From: Armatimonadota bacterium
Lineage (GTDB): Bacteria > Armatimonadota > Zipacnadia > Zipacnadales > VGFC01
Direction: 5' to 3'
DNA: 6,014 nucleotides
Assembly (NCBI GenBank): GCA_016869015.1
Contig: VGFB01000260.1
Span: 1-6,014, forward strand
The translations under genes were made by a program, and so were the position numbers. Below, in pieces: positions 4,670-6,014 of this stretch. The notes under the pieces are model-generated. The model was not told where the DNA came from. It did not search any database and saw only the letters and a program-made list of their open reading frames with translations. Numbering within the stretch: the first letter of the stretch is position 1; the number at the start of each line of letters is the position of its first letter.

Positions 4670-5980
4670 TCACCGCCTTTCCGCGCCGCGGGCGGCGGGG
4701 CCGCGGCGCTCGGGCCATACGGATCCTGCGTAGATCTCCGCCGACGGCTCCTGCCCGTAGGGGTCGTGCAGTTGGATGCCCTCCGGCCCAAACGACGCCG
4801 TCGCCACCGGCGCTCGTCCGGCCTCGAAGTGCGCGTGGTTACGGGCGAGCACGGCGCGAACGGCATGGACGACGGCGATCGGCAGGCGTTGGCTGGGAGC
4901 ATCCGGGTACGTGCCCTCCAGCTCGGCGGCCGGCGTTCCCGCCCTCACGTGCAGCACCTTCTCGATGCAGTCGATGAGGCTGTCCTTGCCGTAGCCCAGG
5001 GAGACCCGTGATCCATCCGGTCGCCGGACCTGCCGGAAGAAGTGGGTGTTCGCGGTGCGGCTGCCTCGGTTCTCGATCCAGTAGCGCAGGCCGCGGTACT
5101 GGGAGTCCGATTCGACCTTCCCGTGGGCCCCGACCAGGTGGCTCTCCTGGTTGACCGGCCCCTCGAAATCGGCGGGCGTCAGCCAGTTGTTCTCATAGAT
5201 GACCGTGAGACCGCACCGGTGCGTGACCACCGCCTGCACCGCGTCGAAGGCGTCCTTGCCGAAGTCCCGGCGCAGCCGCTTCTTCTGCCCGACCGCGTAG
5301 GCCGCCAGCGGCTGCAGTTTGAGATAGTGCATGAACAGGTCGACCCAATGGATGCCGACGTAGGTGAACGGGTCGCTGTCCTCCACCCACTTGAAGGTCT
5401 GCGTGGAGACCTCCAGCGGTTCCTCCAGCACCCCGCGCGCGTAGATCGGGTCGCCGAGGCCTTCCAGCAGCTCGCCGAAGATGCGGCGATGGTCCGGGTC
5501 ATAGCGTTTGTGCATGTCCACCCCCACGACTAGCCCGTTGCGCGATGACTCCGCGATGATGGTGTCGGCCTCATCGACGGTGAGGCACAGCGGCTTCTCG
5601 GCGACCACATGGGTCCCGGTCCGGAGCGCGGCGAGGATCGGCGCGGTGTGCAGGTGGTCCGGCGTGGCCACGACCAGCAGATCAAGGTCCGGGTGCGCGG
5701 CGAGGAGGTCCTCCCAGGGGGCGTCCCCCCAGAAGGCCGCGGGGCGCTTGCCCGTCTCACGCTCGTTGTCGGCGACGGCGCGTTGAGCGGAGCCTTCCGA
5801 CCGTGTGCCGACCGCCACCAGATCGAACCCGAGGTCGCGGTAGTCCCGCGCCCGATCGTCGAGCCCGAGCCGGTCCAGATACGGTGAGATCCCGTTCCGC
5901 TGCAGGTCCCACAGCGTCCCCGCGATGACGTCACTGCCGAACATCCCATATCCGACGAGTCCGATCTTGGTCGTCTGCAT
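4670..5980 (-). CDS. Gfo/Idh/MocA-family NAD(P)-dependent oxidoreductase
   Basis: Members of this family oxidise or reduce sugars, inositols and related alcohols in the cytoplasm with NAD(P). The N-terminal Rossmann fold is complete: GLVGYGMFG (7-15) binds the dinucleotide, DLLVVATPDHLH (100-111) forms the middle strand and loop, and AEKPL (127-131) carries the family's EKP motif with catalytic Lys129. The C-terminal half-barrel begins after VGVDMHKRYDP (152-162) and includes GIHWVDLF (209-216), whose His211-x2-Asp214 matches the catalytic H-x-x-D pattern. At 436 residues it is longer than the common 330-390. Part of the extra length lies between the GxGxxG loop and the next strand (about residues 20-52), and part in the C-terminus, which ends in a disordered Arg/Ala tail. 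The ATG at 5978-5980 has GGAGG at 5986-5990, spaced 5 nt. The substrate cannot be assigned, and the nuclease-like partner gives no metabolic clue. Confidence 0.93.
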   Translation of the reverse strand: MQTTKIGLVGYGMFGSDVIAGTLWDLQRNGISPYLDRLGLDDRARDYRDLGFDLVAVGTRSEGSAQRAVADNERETGKRPAAFWGDAPWEDLLAAHPDLDLLVVATPDHLHTAPILAALRTGTHVVAEKPLCLTVDEADTIIAESSRNGLVVGVDMHKRYDPDHRRIFGELLEGLGDPIYARGVLEEPLEVSTQTFKWVEDSDPFTYVGIHWVDLFMHYLKLQPLAAYAVGQKKRLRRDFGKDAFDAVQAVVTHRCGLTVIYENNWLTPADFEGPVNQESHLVGAHGKVESDSQYRGLRYWIENRGSRTANTHFFRQVRRPDGSRVSLGYGKDSLIDCIEKVLHVRAGTPAAELEGTYPDAPSQRLPIAVVHAVRAVLARNHAHFEAGRAPVATASFGPEGIQLHDPYGQEPSAEIYAGSVWPERRGPAARGAERR

Positions 5981-6014
5981 CGCTACCTCCGAGCGCCTGT
6001 CGGCTTCGCTCCGG
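5981..6014. other. Short sequence upstream of the oxidoreductase gene
   Basis: These 34 nt hold the Shine-Dalgarno GGAGG (5986-5990) of the oxidoreductase. The remainder is too short to show a promoter or the end of a preceding gene. Confidence 0.6.

Noticed and set aside
4136..5011. A 291-codon open frame on the + strand
   Set aside because: It is antisense to the nuclease-like and oxidoreductase genes, both with clear family motifs, and its own product has none.

Overview
This is a 6.0 kb, GC-rich, bacterial-type stretch in which every gene I can support lies on the minus strand. In transcription order (right to left) it holds a Gfo/Idh/MocA-family oxidoreductase, a RecB-like PD-(D/E)XK nuclease-family protein, a tRNA-Leu(UAA), a large exported protein with a discoidin-like domain and Asp-rich metal-binding-type repeats, a homocitrate/isopropylmalate-synthase-family acyltransferase, and the first 55 codons of a probable argininosuccinate synthase that runs off the left edge. 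Bacterial features are the clear Shine-Dalgarno sites, a sigma70-type promoter in front of the tRNA, and a tRNA gene that encodes its own CCA end. The phylum cannot be fixed from the sequence. Exported discoidin/Asp-rich proteins and long Gfo/Idh oxidoreductases would suit groups such as Planctomycetota or Armatimonadota, but that is only an inference.

Right part (about 3958-6014): the oxidoreductase and the nuclease-like gene are 6 nt apart and look co-transcribed. The nuclease-like gene's stop codon lies inside the -35 box of a well-formed promoter (TTGACC, 17 nt, TAGAAT) that drives the tRNA-Leu gene. There is no recognisable terminator between the tRNA and the exported-protein gene, whose longest reading frame begins with a GTG 27 nt after the tRNA CCA. 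The tRNA and the protein genes downstream of it may therefore share a transcript.

Left part (1-3800): the exported-protein gene is followed after 26 nt by the acyltransferase gene. That gene is separated from argG by about 170 nt holding an unusual inverted pair of degenerate 8-bp tandem repeats (unit CGGAGTTG) with GC-rich hairpins between them. The acyltransferase-argG order is compatible with amino-acid biosynthesis (2-oxoglutarate, lysine or arginine related), but the substrate of the acyltransferase cannot be settled from sequence. A Re-type citrate synthase is a serious alternative to homocitrate synthase.

I see no CRISPR array, transposase, phage gene or clear defence system. The points most worth a second look are the octamer inverted repeat, the overlap of tRNA promoter and stop codon, the possible tRNA-mRNA joint transcript, and the divergent active-site motif of the acyltransferase.
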